A stretch of 64,000 nucleotides of DNA from Limonium bicolor. Its lineage: Eukaryota > Streptophyta > Magnoliopsida > Caryophyllales > Plumbaginaceae. Position 1 is the first letter of the stretch. The number at the start of each line of letters is the position of its first letter. Location: the NCBI GenBank assembly GCA_023374045.1, contig CM041776.1, forward strand, positions 350,547,636 to 350,611,635, in the 5' to 3' direction. Of this stretch, positions 20,202-31,842 are shown one piece after another. The notes below the pieces were generated by a model. It saw nothing but the letters and a program-made list of their open reading frames with translations. It ran no database searches and was not told where the DNA came from. Position numbers and translations under genes: made by a program.

Positions 20202-20982
20202 TGTGGAGGGTGATTTTTCGGTATGAGGGGGGTCTATCTAAATATGGTCTGACTAAAGAGCCTAGATCCTAGAAAATGCCATTCTGCGGAGGGTGAAAAC
20301 CCGTTATTCTGGTATCCCTCAAATACCTACTAAATTGTCCGTCTTTCCCAGAAAGCATAAAGGGGAGTGCAAGTGTGCACTACACCCGCTCTCAATGGGC
20401 TCCACGCAGACTTATGCCTTTATAAGGCGGAATTGACTAGAGTCGCCACCTAGTTTGACCTAAGCTACTAGGAAGGATGGGAAGGAGGGTTCTAAGAACC
20501 GTTAGTTGACTCTGAGGTTGTTCCCTATGGATAGGACTTATCTGGTCACTTTCCTCGGGCACCAATCCGAAGTCGTGGTCATTGCCACTTCTGAGGGGTG
20601 TAACCCAGTACGAACCCACAATAGAATCTCTGACGTGACCAGATAAGTCCTATCCATAGGGAACAACCTCAGAGTCAACTAACGGTTCTTAGAACCCTCC
20701 TTCCCATCCTTCCTAGTAGCTTAGGTCAAACTAGGTGGCGACTCTAGTCAATTCCGCCTTATAGAGGCATAAGTCTGCGTGGAGCCCATTGAGAGCGGGT
20801 GTAGTGCACACTTGCACTCCCCTTTATGCTTTCTGGGAAAGACGGACAATTTAGTAGGTATTTGAGGGATACCAGAATAACGGGTTTTCACCCTCCGCAG
20901 AATGGCATTTTCTAGGATCTAGGCTCTTTAGTCAGACCATATTTAGATAGACCCCCCTCATACCGAAAAATCACCCTCCACA
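20202..20982. repeat. Near-perfect palindrome built from LARD LTR ends
   Basis: The left arm 20202-20549 and right arm 20635-20982 are both 348 bases and, read by eye, differ at one position (CTTTATAAGG versus CTCTATAAGG). An 85-base spacer (20550-20634) continues the LTR of the right arm. Both arms end exactly at the LTR terminus TGTGGAGGG. The right end abuts an AT dinucleotide run in Y3 (20984-21000). The arms are far more alike than the two LTRs of LARD1, so the duplication is recent or an assembly artefact. Confidence 0.9.
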
Positions 20983-23051
20983 GATATATATATATATATA
21001 CTTTGGTTGAAAACCATATGATTTAATGGTGGTGGTTATTTTTTTGAAAAAAAAATATAGTTACGAACTATAAGTCATAAATTTTAGAATGCAATATAAT
21101 ATAAGAATGCATGCATACATGCAACTATAGGTTACGTACCTAAACTAGATGTGGATAAGATTAAAAGAAATATAAGGAATTAAACTTAACAGTTGAAATA
21201 GTTTTGACGTACGCGTTTTAAGTAACAAAGCCGACTGTTTTAGAAAAACCTATAACAAACAACTGTAGAAAACAGGGGTGAACTGTCGGGGTTACTTATA
21301 ATTCGGAAATACCGGATGTAGTTAGTCATGGAGACTGACTTATAGTTTTATTACCGTTTAGAGTATACTTCTGACAAGGACGCTTGACGAGCTAACGGAC
21401 TGCACAGAGCGTAGGATCTTGCTGATTCATACTCCACCGTAATACAGTCAGGGTGAACGGTATGTAAAGGGGTTTGATCCGAGTTGACCTAAGGTTGCTC
21501 CTTGGGCTTGGATTTGGTTGATATAACTTGTATGTTGTTATGTGTCTCTGATTATCTCTGAGGGCTTCCTCAGTTCAGACTTCTGTGTGATCTGTGATAA
21601 GATTGTTTGTCTGAATGTGATAATTAATATGCATGAATTGTATATTTATAGCTGCTTATTATTTACTGTTGTTGAGTTAACAGTATTGGTTCGTATATAT
21701 GAACATATATATAAAACGAACTAGCGGCTATGGTGCTATCTTATATGAAACATAAGGAACGTCAGAAAAACGTTGTAGCACTAAGATAATAAGATATACA
21801 TATTATCTGAGACTTTTATACGGAGCATTGGCCTTTCTATACGCCGCTCTCGTATCTAACACTGGATCCCGAGTTTACAGACCCCGGATTGGACTAATGA
21901 CCTTAGTCTGCTGTGTTAGAAAATTTGGTAATGCGATGCGATGGTATAATTAATTAATGGAATGGAAGTAAAGCCAAGAGGATGTGGCTCTTGGTGCGCG
22001 CTGTGATCACAAAAACAATACCAGGATGTCCGCGTACGGGTCCGTAAGTATCAAAAAATTTCCCGTGAGCTAGAATGGCTCGTTGGTCGGAGACTCTACC
22101 GTTGGAGTGGCTACTGCCGTGGGTGACCCGCCATAATATATGGGTAACTAGAGACATGTCGTTTTAACGAGACATTGTCACTAGGTATAACTGAACAACT
22201 AAAACAATTGAGACTTATACAGTGGCGAACAATACCATGGACGAGACTTAATACTTGTATTATTTCTCGTTGTTTTGCTTTGTTGTTCATTGGTTATACT
22301 TGTGGTTATTTTATTGTGTGTTGATGGATGGATGGAGCCTATAAGGCTAAGGTAAACTAAATATGAAAACTGTACGCTACGACGAATGTACATTGTACAT
22401 TATATTGTTATTACTCGATACGTTCGATATATAAATGTTATATGGAATATTAAATGAATGTTTGGATTGGATGGATGGTTAAATGTTTATGGATATCTGG
22501 ATGGTTGATTATGTATATTATACATTTATGCTTCAGTTTTGATTATAACTGTAAAAGAAAAAGCATGAAACCAATCTAATAATAAGATGGTCAAACTGAC
22601 AAGTGACCATTAGGGTCCAGGCCCGACATACTCAGCATCTATCGCTGATACTACACCATTACAGGTTGTTGATCATTGTCGGAGCTGAAGAGCAGGTACA
22701 GAGTAATTGGAGTTTTACTTTTGCTACTACACATGGAGATGTTGTGTAGCACTGAGGATGGTGGATTGTAATATGGTGAGGTTGTGTATATTCAGGTTTG
22801 GGTAGACGCTCACTTGTCGATGTTTATGATTTATGGATTTAGTATGATGTATAGGAGTTTCTCGTTATCACTGCGGTTAGCAGTTTGTTTATTTTGGAAG
22901 TTGGATGTGGTTTGGCTATGTTGCTCGCATGGGCGAGTAATGGCCGGTGACACCCGAGTGAGTTTGTATTTGTTATTTATTTTCCGCTGCGAGACGTTTT
23001 ATTTATTGCTACGTGAGAGATTATATCGTGTTAGTGGTGAGGGGTGTTACA
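20983..23051 (-). mobile_element. Family Y LTR-like unit, copy Y3 (truncated)
   Basis: On the minus strand it begins TGTAACACCCCTCACC at 23051 and matches the starts of Y1 and Y2, including the CACTCGGGTGTCACCGGCCA stretch. On the plus strand it begins within the GGTTG..AACCATAT stretch that lies at about 41110 in Y1, so about 3.3 kb of its 3' part is missing, replaced by the LARD palindrome. No protein-coding region is seen. It ends against X2 and is probably inserted in it; the target duplication cannot be checked. Confidence 0.75.
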
Positions 23052-25101
23052 GAAATGTAGTATGAAAAAATCAAGAATTGGGTAACAAGTTTAGATGATG
23101 ACTTAGGCAAGTTTAAGATGTTGTACTAGTGTTAAAATATGTCTAATTACATGTAGGAACCTTGGGGCAACAATGGGTGAAGTTAACAAGTGAAACAAGA
23201 ATTGAAAATGTCATTTCTGGAGGTCTGTAGCAGGGGTCCGGGACCTAGGTTCCATATCAAGTCCCGGACTATACTATAAAAACTGTTCGAGAGTTGCCCA
23301 GCACTTTGGTCCGGGACCTAGGGTGAGCATTAAGTCCCGGACCACCCTATTTAAAATGGTCGAGAGTTACCCAGCATTTTGGTCCGGTACCTAAGGTGAG
23401 CATGAAGTACCGGACCACCCATACAAAACTGCCCGAGAGTTTTCACACATTCTGGTCCGGGACTTAGGTTAAGTGTGAAGTCCCGGACCACCCCTATTTA
23501 AATGGCCGAGAGTTTCAACATGAATTGGTCCGAGACTTTAGGTAAGGACCAAGTCCCGGACCACTCTAAAAACCTTGTTTTAAGTTATCAAATGGTGTCT
23601 ACTGATGGGGATGATTGGGTATTGATGTTATATGATTATTTAGGACATGTTTGGTGACTTATAATCACCATTAGGAGGGTGAACAAGTATAGGTTTAGGT
23701 GTGCAAGTGTACGACATAAATATGTGTAGTAGTTAGCTAAACGGATGTCAAATAATAATTAACCGATATTATACATCATGTATAGGAACTACGTTTGGTG
23801 GAACACAATCACAGCAAGGACCAAGGTATGGTTTTCTTGCAGTCTGTTGCCTACCGGTTTACACCGGCTTGTGTGTTGCTTGTTTTTCTGTGTGTTTACA
23901 ACCTTGTAAGATTAAATCATGAAATGAGTTTACAGTTCTCATTATTAATGTGACGTGTGCGTACCGATACCGGTAACCTCGGATGCGTGCTAACTGTTAA
24001 TTAACCAAAGCTAGGAAACGTAAGAGAACGGTATCCGGTAATAACGTCCCCAACCTAAGGAACGTTCTAACCACGGCTATGTATGTTTAGTTGTGGCATT
24101 TGTTGTTGAATTATGCCTTGCTTCCCTTGTATGTCTAACTGACTTAAACACTTACTTGTGTGAGATATTGTTAAGCTCCCATTGTGGGACTTCTAACGAG
24201 TGCTAACCTGGGGAGTGAGGAATCCGGTCGTTCTGGTCACGCATGTATGTATGGGAGTCGACATCTGAATCAGATTCGGCTCTCTCCTTATGTTAGGGTA
24301 GTTTTCCCTTCTTGGGAATTCGACCTCCCATTAGCTTAGCCAAAGCTTACCTACCTGACTTCCACTCGGGCTAGGGGGAAACTATGTGTTGATGTGTTCG
24401 GGTCACTACACCCGTCTCATCTTTTAAGTTAAAGTTGTTCATTCGACTAACAAAACAGTAATGTGATGTGTGTTAAGCTTAACATGAGGATGAAGTCATC
24501 CTCTAGGCTTACAAGTTGACTAACCATGTTGGTTGTTTCCTAAAGTGAAATGTTCTCATCTTATGTGTGTTGTTATTGTTCTGCAGTAACTTTTACTAAA
24601 TATATGCATGTTGTATGTTAAAATCAACGCCATGTTATCATGACAAATAGTTGCGTGTATCCCGGTAGTCAGCGGGCTGCACGTTAACCATGCCAGCAAA
24701 AGGTTGCTGACCCCCTTTGGGGGCACATATTATTTTACAGGAGAGTCGAGGAAGCGGACTGGCTATAGCATGGCGCGAGAAGAAATACTTTTGTTATTTT
24801 GGATAGTGGACCCGAGTAGTATTTGTATACTCGAGGCTTTGTTTGGTGGATGTAAAGTTGGTTGAGTGATTTTTGTACATTTACACTCGGTATATTGTGA
24901 TTCTTTTTGGATAGGTGATTTTTGTAAGGTTGTAATTATGCTCGGGATTCTCGTAATCAGACCGATACATTGTATGTAACTGCCTTGTTAGCCACGTGGG
25001 TGGCTAACGGCGTGTAACACCGCCCTTTTGGTATATGGTTAAGTTTATGATTTCCGCTGCGATTATTGATTAAGCGTGAAGGTTACTGTAGGGGTGTTAC
25101 A
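23052..25101 (-). mobile_element. Family X LTR-like unit, copy X2 (truncated)
   Basis: On the minus strand it starts TGTAACACCCCTACAG at 25101 and shares GCCGTTAGCCACCCACGTG and the following stretch with X3 and X4. The GGGGGTCAGCAACC region stands where the others have GGGGCTCAGCA, so it is a diverged subfamily. It keeps about 2.05 kb and is cut by Y3 at 23051. It carries a five-unit hairpin array (23235-23563). It lies next to the broken end of the Tork-like copia coding region at 25102. Confidence 0.75.
23235..23563. repeat. Hairpin-unit array in X2 (5 units)
   Basis: Five units of about 75 bases each contain GGTCCGGGACCTAGG or a variant and then AAGTCCCGGACCAC. In the third unit both arms are changed together: GGTCCGGTAC (23381-23390) faces GTACCGGACC (23407-23416), so the stem is kept. 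Between stems the sequence is AT-rich with a repeated CGAGAGTT word. Confidence 0.85.
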
Positions 25102-25391
25102 ATAGTCAACTGTACCCTTCAAATATCTGAGAATCCATTTCACTGCAGCCCAGTGATGCCTCCCAGGATTAGACATGTACTTGCTGACTTGACTAACAGC
25201 TTGGGCCAAGTCAGGTCGCGTGCACGCCATAGCATACATCAAGCATCCAACTACACTCGCTTAAGGAACTCGTGCCATATCTGCAATCTCCTCCCAAGTG
25301 TTTGGACACTGAGATAACGAAAGTCTAAAGTGATTCGCTAGAGGTGTATTTACAGATTTGACCTTTGTCATGTCAAACCTGTCAATCACCT
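25102..25391 (-). pseudogene. Tork-like copia RT C-terminus / start of RNase H region
   Basis: Read on the minus strand, this is the downstream part of the copia polyprotein at 29524-30481. It gives RFDMTKVKSVNTPLANHF, then, after a damaged stretch, VGCLMYAMACTRPDLAQAVS, KYMSNPGRHHWAAVKWILRY and LKGT. This is the linker between copia RT and RNase H. Joining it across X3, with one target copy removed, keeps the reading frame. It then stops at 25101, where X2 begins, so the RNase H catalytic core is lost. A stop lies in the poorly conserved middle. Confidence 0.85.
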
Positions 25392-27126
25392 TGTAACACC
25401 CCTACTGCTAATCCCGTCATTAACGTCTAATCTCCTCGTACTTACATACTTACGTAGCGGATACTTTCTTACACAACGGCGGGTGATACAATGCCGTTAG
25501 CCACCCACGTGACTAACAAGGCCCACTTCTACTACAGCATCGGTCCGATGGACCGGAATACCCGAGTACTAAAACAAATACAATTCATACTTCAATTACA
25601 ACCGAGTACTACAATTCTCCATTCAATACATTACTCAATGCTTACCTTACAATATACCGAGTATCCTAAGTACAATACCAAAATTCAACATTTCCACATG
25701 TCTATGCACACTCCTTGAGAGTCATCATATTACCCGTTCCTCACAATTCTACATACTTCTCTAAATACAGAAGGGGGTATACCGCTTGGTACACTTATAC
25801 TTCAAGGGCTACATGCCTTATACAATTCTTTACTATCCACAAAATATCCCTGGCTAACTAAGAATAGCGGTCGGTCTCTTACAACGGCCATAACAGCTTC
25901 GGGTACCTGTAAAATAAAAACAGTGCCTCAAGGGGCTCAACTTACGCTGCATATGAAATCCGCATACCCCGCGTACTAGCGAGGGTACGCTGACTACTTA
26001 GGTCGAATACATGCGGTTCATTTTACTCATACATACATACATGCTTTCATACACAATACAATACATTCATGTCATAAAGCATACATACATTCACTGCATA
26101 CAAGGAAGACATTACAAGTCAACCATTTATACTTACCTTCCGGAGATACACTTCTCCAATACATACACCATACTTGTTAGCTTCTTTACACACCCGGGTT
26201 AATTGGGTGTACATTACTCTTTTACTAAAGGTCAATGACTTACACTAGCCAAGACCATTACTCATACAATACTTTACTTACTTACTTACTCAAGTTAAGT
26301 CGGTGTGACCTCCGAGCAGGGACTACACCGTCCCACCATCGGGCTTTAGGGTGGCTCACCAATCTCGGATGCTACCCATTTAAGGGGTTTGGTCCATATA
26401 AAGGATTCAGGCCAGGAATCGGATCCAACCTCTTGTGTCTCCTTATCCTCACGCGTGGCCGAAACTATATCAGACTTCTACTCATTCCATTTTACTCAAT
26501 ACTCAAGTTAGGAGTTAGGTGGTTAGGAATTAGCAGAAGTCATCACATCCGTACCAATGATTAATACACTACACAAGTACACCACAAGGTACACATGCAC
26601 TTCATTCTCATCCATTCATTTCATGAATTATACAAACTAAATGTTCAAGGCAATATAACGAGAACAATATAAAACAAGCACAAGTAAGTGCATTAAAAAT
26701 CCGATTCATGCATTTAACTTATTTAGGTGATCAAATAAGCACACAAATCGGGGTAACCAGGTTAGGATACAGAGCATGAGGAAATCATACCGTTCACCGT
26801 CGTACTCGAACTCCGATTTTCCTTCGGTGTTCAACTATCCAAGTCCTATACATACATGAAGTTGTATGGTCAATGATCTATTATCGACCCAACTTATCCT
26901 CACTTTACTACTTCCATTACACACTTACTATTTCTTTACATTCATACTTGATTATGAAAATCATTTTTTCCTTATTACTTCTTAAACTTGCTTTCTTACT
27001 CACGTACTTACTTCCTTACCATTTTTACTCCATTAATGGTGTGCTACTATATATACGTATACATGTACATATATATACATATGATTACTATAATCATCTT
27101 TTTTTATATATATATATTTTTGTTTT

Positions 27127-27520
27127 GACTCGACCGACCTTACCCAAGGTCGGTCGAAGTCAGTGAGTTACATCGCTGGAAAAGTTCAGACCCGACCGAC
27201 CTTGCAAGTCCGGTCCCAAGGTCGGTCCAAGTCAGCGTGTTCTGGTTCTAAAAATTTAAGGCTCGACCGACCTTGCAAGGTAGGTCCCAAGGTCGGTCCA
27301 AGTCAGTAAGTTACTGGGTTCGAAATTTATGCCTCGACCGACCTTGCCAAGTCCGGTCCCAAGGTCGGTCGAAGTCAGTAGACTTCTGGGCTTAAAATTT
27401 TATGACTCGACCAACCTTGTCAAGTTCGGTCCCAAGGTCGGTCGAAGTCAGTAGACTTCCTGTCTTTGTTTTAAGGCTCGACTGACCTTGCAAGTTCGGT
27501 CCCAAGGTCGGTCCGGCCCA
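27127..27520. repeat. Hairpin-unit array in X3 (6 units)
   Basis: Six units of about 65-72 bases contain CGACCGACCTTGCAAG and then CCCAAGGTCGGTCG or CAAGGTCGGTCC, forming stems of about 11 pairs. The first unit is shortest, with a 4-base loop (CGACCGACCTT ACCC AAGGTCGGTCG). The position in the LTR matches the arrays in X1 and X2, but the arm sequence is different. Confidence 0.85.
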
Positions 27521-29030
27521 GTACTCTTGTTTGAAAATCTGTTTTCAGTTCTTTCTTTTCCCATTGCTTCCCCAATCTTCCTACATGTAATCCCACATGG
27601 TTTAACACTACTTAGGCCCTCTAAATCGCCTTAGTTCATCCACCAAACTCGTTACTCGTTCCTAAATCAACTTACCCAATTTTTCTCACTTTCATTCCAG
27701 CACTTGCATCAGTTTTTGTTTCTCCATTGCTACAGATTTTTACTCTCTCTTTTACCATTCAATAGTCCCTCTACCAATGTCACTCCTAGCATTCTAAATA
27801 CATTAGCTTACCACTCTAGTTCTCCTCATTACTTAAATCCTTTTCAAATCTGTTTTCAACATGATTAATCACTCATAACAACTACCAAGTGCACCTAGTT
27901 ATTGTCTAGGTTATTCCCTCTTCTTTCACAACTAAGTCCTCTAATTTCCATACAAATTTGGGCAGAGGTTCCTCTATATTTTTAACATTACCCACACATT
28001 GTTTCAGCTCATAGTTCATTCACATTTCCCATATCAATATCAACACCAATCAACACATACATTTTCCTGCACTCATACATATATTCCCCAAGGTTCTCCC
28101 AAGCTTTTAAATATCCTTTACAAGTTTCAAAACAGCTACATTACCTTCCTCATTATACTACAACATACTTACTACTCATTTCCATATACATTACACATTT
28201 CTAATACTCAAAATCTGTTACACTACACTACATAAACCAACTCAAGGTAAGAGCATTTACCTTGTTGTTTCTAGTTTTTCTTTCTTCCTTTCCCTTCTCT
28301 TCCTTTCTTCTTTCTTTTCCTTTCTTTCCTTCTTGTTCTCGGTTTCAAATGGAGTTCACACTTCAATGCTACAACCCATACCAATACACAACAACTACTT
28401 AGAGTTTATTCTTAACTAACCCTAGAATTTAGTGTTTTTAGAGTTTAGAAAAGAGCATTACTTTCCAACCAATGAATGAGGTTCTTGACTAGCAAGAGAG
28501 CAAGATTTCTAGCCCAATGGAGAAGCCAAATCCGGCTGGAGCATAAGGAACAAAACAAGAGTTCAATGTGAATTTTCATTTTGTCAAATGAAGTTAGAAA
28601 GAGATGGGTTTTCAAGACTATTTTTACCTCAAAATACCAAGGTGAAGGAGGAGCTTCTAATGGTGGACTCAAACCTTCAAATGGAGGATACCCATGGAGA
28701 TGAAAGTGGTTGTTTTTGATTTTTGAAAAGAGGGAAATACTCTCCTTGACAAGGGGAATCCAATGGTGTAATTTTTATAATATTTGGGCAAGGTTTGATC
28801 TTTGAACAAGAGGAGAGAAGGGGAGTTTGTGTGGGTGTTCTTCAAGCCCCCATGGCTGTCGAGAGGGAGGAGGAAAATTCAGAGAGGGAGTGCAGTACGG
28901 TGAGGGTGAGGGAATAGAGGAGAGAGAGAGAGCCCTCACTCCCTTTTCTATTTTGTTCCACTTTATGTGTTTGTCTTTTTAGCAAATAAGAAAGAAATAA
29001 AGAGAGAGTGAGAGAGGGAGGAGTCAACCA

Positions 29031-29131
29031 CCCCCCCCCCCCCCACACACACACACGCACACGCACACGCACACGCACACGCACACGCACACGCACACGC
29101 ACACACACACGCACACACACACGCACACACA
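29031..29131. repeat. C14 run and alternating CA/CG tract in X3
   Basis: Fourteen C residues are followed by about 87 bases of strictly alternating purine-pyrimidine (AC with regularly spaced GC, mostly ACGCAC). Open frames in all phases across it are simple-repeat artefacts. Such tracts can adopt Z-DNA and are length-unstable. Confidence 0.95.
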
Positions 29132-29523
29132 GATTTTTGCTTTTTATTTACAAAAGTGGACACATTAGTTTTGCTTTATTACAGTTTATACCCCACAACT
29201 TCTCATTTTTACAGTTTTTACTAATCGGAACCTGTTTTTTGGAATTTCCTCGTTTAATTAATTTTATTGGTTCTAAACCTTCATTAATGTTTATTAATGA
29301 CTATTTGGTTGACTGAAATCATTATGAGTCTATTTGACCCGCTTAAAGTCGTGTTTTCCCAGTTTCCTCAAAAAACGTGCTTTATGGTTCGTTTATGCTT
29401 TTAATCCATTTTAAGGATCCGTTTTCTTCGGGATTTGTTCCCTCATGTTTATTTAGATATAATCAAGCCTCTAAAATCATAATTATCCTAATTAATCATT
29501 GTTTGTAATTACGGGGTATTTCA

Positions 29524-30481
29524 TACCTTTTCTACGTAACTCCTCTAAGACAACCACAATCTCTTGAAGTGCTCGTCCCTGCGAATCTTCATCCCAAGGA
29601 TCTATTTAGCAGCACCTAGATCCTTCATATCAAACTTCTTCCTAGAAGATCCTTTAACTCACCAACATCTTTCATATTTCTCCCAGCAATAAGCATATCA
29701 TCAACACACAACAGTAGAAATATGGGAGTGCCATGTTCAACATGCTTAACATAAACACAACAGTCATACTCACATCACTTGTAGCCAATCTGCATCATGT
29801 AAGAATCAAAACGTTTATACCACTGCCTAGGAGCTTGCTTCAAGCCATATAAGGATTTCTTCAGCCTACACACAAGATGCTCCTCTCCAGGCTGAACAAA
29901 CCCTTCAGGCTGCTGCATATAGATTTCTTCCTCCAAATATCCATGGAGAAAAGCTGTCTTCACATCCATCTGCTCGAGATGCATATCTCAGCTAACCACC
30001 AAAGCTAACACAACCCTGATGGAGGTGTGCCGAATAACAGGAGAGAAGATCTCATCATAATCAATCCCTTTCTGCTGCGAGTACCCCTTTGCTACTAGTT
30101 CGGCCTTATATCTCACCCCTTCTTTTTTGGATGCCCCTGGTTTCTTCTTAAAAACCCACTTGCATCCAACTGGCTTCTTGCCCTTTGGAAGAGGAACAAG
30201 ATCCCAAGTCTGATTCTTTCTTAGACTCTCAGTCTCCTCCACCATGGCACCCAACCATTCTTTTTTCTCCTGGCTAGATATAGCCTCTCAAAAACTGGAT
30301 GGGTCATCTGAACCAACTACAAGAGCATAAATGACCACTTCTTCATAACCGAATCCCTGAGGTGGCTTAATGATATGTTTTTGTCTGCCAAAAACTAGGG
30401 ACTCCCCCTGCTGATGATTCTTATATGTCTGCTCATCTGTTGTAGCTTCTGATATAGTGGTAGTCTCACTAGAATTGTTCC
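29524..30481 (-). pseudogene. Tork-like Ty1/copia reverse transcriptase fragment
   Basis: The minus strand encodes the integrase-RT linker (about 30255-30470) and then the RT. Recognisable motifs are [84 protein letters not shown] and, past a stop, CVDDMLIAG, the catalytic YVDD-type site with Cys for Tyr. Stops lie at about 29985 and 29772, with a frameshift near 29680-29600. The motif set resembles the Tork/Tnt1 lineage. The N-terminal gag-integrase part and both LTRs are not in the window: X4 cuts it at 30482 and X3 at 29523. Confidence 0.9.
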
Positions 30482-31842
30482 TGTAACACCCCTACCACTA
30501 ATCAAATCATTATCCCCTAATCCGTCTTAATTACCAATACCAAAGCAGTGAAAATTCACTTACAAACGGCAGGTGATACAATGCCGTTAGTCACCCACGT
30601 GACTAACAAGGCCGCTCCAAATACAAATCTACTATTGGTCTGATGAACTTGAATACCGAGCAATCAAACAATACCATCACCTTTCATTACTTAACCAATT
30701 CAAATACATATACAAATACATCCTCAATTCAATTCTATACCGAGTATCTACGGTCCTCAAGTTGCCAACAACATTTGGACTTACAATACAACAGTTACAA
30801 AACAATTACAATTTCCTTAATCCACTACCCATGCTTAAGTAGCAACCCCGTCCTACTCTCGAACGGTAACGGCTCCAAAGTGCCTGTAAGATAAAAGCGG
30901 TACCCCAAGGGGCTCAGCAATTTGCTGGTATGAAATTCGCATACCCCGCGTGCTAACGGGGGTACGCCGACTACTTTGTCGAGAACATGGAATTCGTTTT
31001 AATTCAACAATCATGCTCAATAACACTACATTATACATGCATCATAACACAAGTATTCAACATTCATTTATGGAATACAATCCCTAACTAACACGTCAAG
31101 GTTGTTAGTTCATATTATCTTACCCTTAGGTCTTGAGGGTTTCTACCTCACTATTGCCTTAGTCACTTATTCATTGTCTTACCCATTCTCTTGGGTTATT
31201 CTTATTCAAGCTCTCTTATTCTCAATCTCAATCAAGTTATACAATACTCAATCTAGATCCTCAACTCTCAAGTTCTCAATTCTCAAGTTTCAAACTCAAT
31301 CCTCAATTCCAACTCTCAAGTTATCAAATTCTCAACGGGACATCTTTTAAGTCATTACCCATGACCTCCGGGTAGAGTCATACAAAAGACTCACCACTGG
31401 GCTTTCAAATACAAGTCTTACTTCCCCAGCTACGACCCTACACCGGGTCTAGCATAGTGGGAAGGTTCGACTATCAAACAGAACTATACACCTAGTTCCT
31501 CAAATTCACAATTGTCCGTTTCTCTACCGGACAACTTAAATTCCCAAAACTCCTCTCTCGGAGTTATTTCACAATCTCATAGATTAGCCTAGAAGTATCT
31601 CTCTCGATAACATCTATTAGCTTAGGGAAATTTCTCAATGTCTAGTATTCCTAGATTTAAGGGTTTCCCCAACTTATCGAATACTTTTATGTTCAGGACA
31701 TTTTCTCAATATAGGTCGAATCCTCACATTGTAGATTGACTAACTTTTAAAGGAGTTTGTTGGTCCTTTTTATCTCTTTTACTTTCTCATAAGTTCATAT
31801 CTTTGAACTATCGTCATCCTCTAAATAGAGGTTCATTATATT
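30482..31842 (+). mobile_element. Family X LTR-like unit, copy X4 (5' part)
   Basis: Starts TGTAACACCCCTACCACT within the copia linker (preceding bases GTTCC) and is colinear with X1 from its base 1. Shared landmarks include CAATGCCGTTAGTCACCCAC, GGGGCTCAGCAATTTGCTG and CCTCTAAATAGAGGTT. It stops at 31842, where the SIRE-like LTR begins; the remainder should lie beyond that nested block, outside the window. Confidence 0.82.

Larger units (their letters stand above)
7573..20982 (-). mobile_element. LARD1: ORF-less LTR retrotransposon with 5.7 kb LTR
   Basis: A large non-coding retroelement read on the minus strand. On that strand the 3' LTR runs from TGTAGACACC (13310) to CCCTCCACA (7573). 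The base before it is part of a short purine tract (AAGGGGAGCCATC). At the far end, CCCTCCACA at 20202 is followed by GA and then TGGCGACTC, a primer-binding-site-like sequence I associate with Tat/Ogre elements. The internal domain (13311-20201) has no gag or pol. LARD2 (46223 onward) is colinear with it, so this is a family. The 5' LTR is reduced to 348 bases and fused into a palindrome. The 5' and 3' LTR stubs differ at roughly one base in ten by eye, so the insertion is old. No target duplication can be tested because the right flank is rearranged. Confidence 0.75.
25392..29523 (+). mobile_element. Family X LTR-like unit, copy X3 (complete, 4.13 kb)
   Basis: Starts TGTAACACCCCTACTGC and ends GGGGTATTTCA. 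The flanks are CACCT (25387-25391) and TACCT (29524-29528), a 5-bp target duplication with one change. It splits the RT gene of the Tork-like copia element and keeps no coding region or internal primer site. Its landmarks are the TACCCCGCG..GCGAGGGTACGC block (25965-25990), a six-unit hairpin array (27127-27520), a CT tract (28270-28340) and a C14/(CA,CG)n run (29031-29131). The best reading is a solo LTR; a non-autonomous element without direct repeats is the alternative. Confidence 0.82.

Noticed and set aside
29008..29316. Open frames rich in HTRTRT or CVRVRV residues
   Set aside because: They are simple-repeat translations of the CA/CG tract, open in several frames on both strands.
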